A DNA stretch of 64,000 nucleotides from the NCBI RefSeq assembly GCF_013030945.1, contig NZ_JABBXF010000027.1, positions 62,001 to 126,000 of the forward strand, read 5' to 3'. The notes beneath the pieces are model-generated. The model searched no databases. It saw only the letters and a program-made list of their open reading frames with translations, and was not told where the DNA came from. Source of the stretch: Streptomyces morookaense. GTDB lineage: Bacteria > Actinomycetota > Actinomycetes > Streptomycetales > Streptomycetaceae. A program made the position numbers and the translations under genes. This document shows positions 63,482 through 64,000 of this stretch, piece by piece (the stretch's first letter is position 1; each line of letters starts with the position of its first letter).

Positions 63482-64000
63482 ATGCAGCAGGCACCGGTGC
63501 TCGGGAGCGCCGCAGATCCGGCGTCCGACGCCTGGCGGGCCAACGAGGCCGCGCACCGCGAACTGGCCGAGCAATTGCGGCGGAAGCTCGCCGCGGCGCG
63601 GCTGGGCGGCGGCGAGAGGGCCCGCGAACGGCACACGGCACGCGGCAAGCTGCTGCCGCGCGACCGGGTGGACACCCTGCTGGACCCCGGCTCGCCCTTC
63701 CTCGAGCTCGCCCCGCTCGCGGCGGACGGCATGTACGAGGGGGCGGCCCCGGCCGCGGGTGTGATCGCGGGCATCGGGCGGGTGTCGGGCCGCGAGGTGG
63801 TGATCGTCGCCAACGACGCCACGGTCAAGGGCGGCACGTACTACCCGATGACGGTCAAGAAGCACCTCCGCGCCCAGGAGATCGCGCTGGAGAACAGGCT
63901 CCCCTGCCTGTACCTGGTGGACTCGGGCGGCGCCTTCCTGCCGATGCAGGACGAGGTCTTCCCCGACCGCGAGCACTTCGGCCGCATCTTCTACAACCAG
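63482..64000 (+). CDS. mccB: Methylcrotonyl-CoA carboxylase, carboxyltransferase subunit (partial)
   Basis: The first 173 codons of a biotin-dependent carboxylase beta subunit; the gene runs off the right end. ATG 63482 follows GAGGACG. Recognised by [20 protein letters not shown], the [20 protein letters not shown] block, [20 protein letters not shown], and [20 protein letters not shown] followed by HFGRIFYNQ, which is specific to methylcrotonyl-CoA (rather than propionyl/acetyl-CoA) carboxylases. It transfers CO2 from biotin to 3-methylcrotonyl-CoA in leucine catabolism. Probably heads an operon continuing beyond the window. Confidence 0.93.
   Translation, partial: MQQAPVLGSAADPASDAWRANEAAHRELAEQLRRKLAAARLGGGERARERHTARGKLLPRDRVDTLLDPGSPFLELAPLAADGMYEGAAPAAGVIAGIGRVSGREVVIVANDATVKGGTYYPMTVKKHLRAQEIALENRLPCLYLVDSGGAFLPMQDEVFPDREHFGRIFYNQ

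Overview
The window reads as a Streptomyces chromosome segment. Base composition is strongly GC-rich with G/C third positions, and genes often overlap by 4 bp as ATGA or GTGA. It carries a chaplin, an AfsR-like STAND ATPase, the PS-10/S37 tripeptidyl aminopeptidase family, a CsoR-type copper box and a DmdR-like iron box. No rRNA or complete tRNA gene is present. No CRISPR array was seen.

Layout. (1) 1-2.5 kb is an integrated-element remnant: a truncated tyrosine integrase abutting an IS481-like transposase tail, then an unrecognised gene pair in less GC-rich DNA, ending in the 3' half of tRNA-Arg(UCU), a likely att site, with the tRNA's terminator. (2) 2.6-6.4 kb is a ferric-iron ABC importer with an iron box. 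(3) 6.6-12.8 kb holds a NERD nuclease/UvrD-like helicase, a GT-B/CDP-glycerol-type protein gene carrying a pure heptanucleotide repeat, and a NB-ARC/TPR STAND protein. (4) 13-16.7 kb holds a chaplin, a StyA-like flavoprotein, a crcB-DUF190-crcB fluoride unit, and a membrane protein/wHTH pair preceded by a 19-bp perfect inverted repeat. (5) 16.7-21.2 kb is a LysR regulator divergent from sdhCAB. (6) 21.2-28.8 kb holds an ECF sigma factor fused to a CAP domain, two PH-domain proteins, a TetR regulator, a FUSC protein and an SGNH hydrolase. (7) 28.8-38.1 kb is two divergent inositol operons. (8) 38.3-42.9 kb holds a small HTH protein, copper-controlled copZ, citrate synthase and RecD2. (9) 43.2-49.1 kb is a second sugar-acid/polyol cluster (TIM barrel, DUF993, Gfo/Idh/MocA, second TIM barrel, EamA, LysR) whose pathway I do not recognise. 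(10) 49.1-60.5 kb holds a TetR regulator, a lipoprotein, an S37 peptidase, a fused ABC exporter, an orphan KdpB, an agmatinase-type ureohydrolase and a conserved protein. (11) 60.5-64 kb holds thioesterase II, an acyl-CoA dehydrogenase, and a TetR regulator divergent from methylcrotonyl-CoA carboxylase beta, which runs off the right end.

The points most worth following are the in-gene heptanucleotide repeat, the sigma-anti-sigma-CAP fusion, the DUF993 sugar cluster, the hairpin that contains a start codon, the solitary kdpB, and the element remnant next to the tRNA fragment. All calls come from reading the sequence and from family knowledge; no database search was run.
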